Origin: Dolomedes plantarius | Taxonomy: Eukaryota; Arthropoda; Arachnida; Araneae; Dolomedidae | Reading direction: 5' to 3' | Assembly: GCA_907164885.2 (NCBI GenBank) | Contig: OU015501.1 | Coordinates: 20,796,631-20,860,630 of the forward strand | Length of the DNA stretch: 64,000 nt | Part shown: positions 63,881 to 64,000 of the stretch, piece after piece | Position numbering within the stretch: the stretch's first letter is position 1 | Layout of the letters: every line of letters begins with the position of its first letter | Translations under genes and position numbers: made by a program | Notes under the pieces: generated by a model | What the model was told of the DNA's origin: nothing | Databases searched by the model: none | What the model saw: only the letters and a program-made list of their open reading frames with translations

Positions 63881-64000
63881 ATAGCAAGACATAATAGAAA
63901 TGTAGAAAGATTATTTTCGATAACTGGGGCAATATGGAGAAAGGAGATATATCGATGTAGCGTAGAAAGTTTGAAATCAATATTATCAGTAACATATCAG
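63881..64000 (+). pseudogene. hAT transposase C-terminus, running off the window
   Basis: An open frame reads RNVERLFSITGAIWRKE, then IYRCSVESLKSILSV. This fits the hAT dimerisation signature (VERxFSxxGxI, a basic segment, then a VExLxxIL helix). The frame has no stop up to the window end. Upstream sequence is non-coding, so the 5' part is missing or lies across an intron. It could be a live hAT-derived gene exon or a relic; the window is too short to tell. Confidence 0.55.

Overview
This is an AT-rich animal (eukaryotic) intergenic window. It has no ribosome-binding-site or operon structure, no rRNA or true tRNA gene, and no host gene I can recognise with confidence. The repeats resemble those I associate with chelicerates, most likely an orb-weaver spider. 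The evidence is a nearly intact Tcb-type Tc1 transposase, a Ginger/KRBA2-type integrase transposon, tRNA-derived SINEs with 'GTGGTACAGCGCGCTGG'-like heads, and long TA microsatellites. The species assignment is inference.

Layout. 0-17.9 kb is mostly unique-looking AT-rich DNA with one SINE (7.6 kb), a few foldback/MITE-type repeats (4.2, 10.8, 12.0 kb) and one possible decayed coding block (1.8-2.2 kb, minus strand). 17.9-22.1 kb is a nested stack: a piggyBac MITE, then a tRNA-derived SINE split by a hAT element and by a long-inverted-repeat element that itself carries a mariner (maT-like). 22.1-35.9 kb is again AT-rich, with a Helitron (28 kb), a GC-richer block of unknown type (29.2-30.0 kb) and a 720-bp hAT (32.5 kb).

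35.9-46.7 kb is a continuous chain of DNA transposons separated by pieces of TA microsatellite. In order they are: a 0.93-kb near-perfect palindrome, a Ginger element (integrase D-D35-E), an unclassified transposon with ~390-bp terminal inverted repeats, a Tigger/pogo element with a second Tigger inside it, and a Tc1 element. 46.7-49.4 kb is AT-rich with a hAT MITE and a piggyBac fragment. 49.46-56.92 kb is a second nest, bounded by TTAA-type inverted ends, holding a SINE, a 4.5-kb inverted-repeat element (itself containing a Helitron within a Helitron), a Tigger-like element and a second Tc1-like element. 57-64 kb is AT-rich with SINEs, a third Helitron carrying a short basic ORF, a hAT MITE with a perfect 8-bp target duplication, and the C-terminal end of a hAT transposase running off the window.

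All recognised proteins are transposases or fragments of them, nearly all broken by stops and frameshifts. The window reads as an intergenic or intronic repeat graveyard in which TA repeats appear to have served repeatedly as landing sites.
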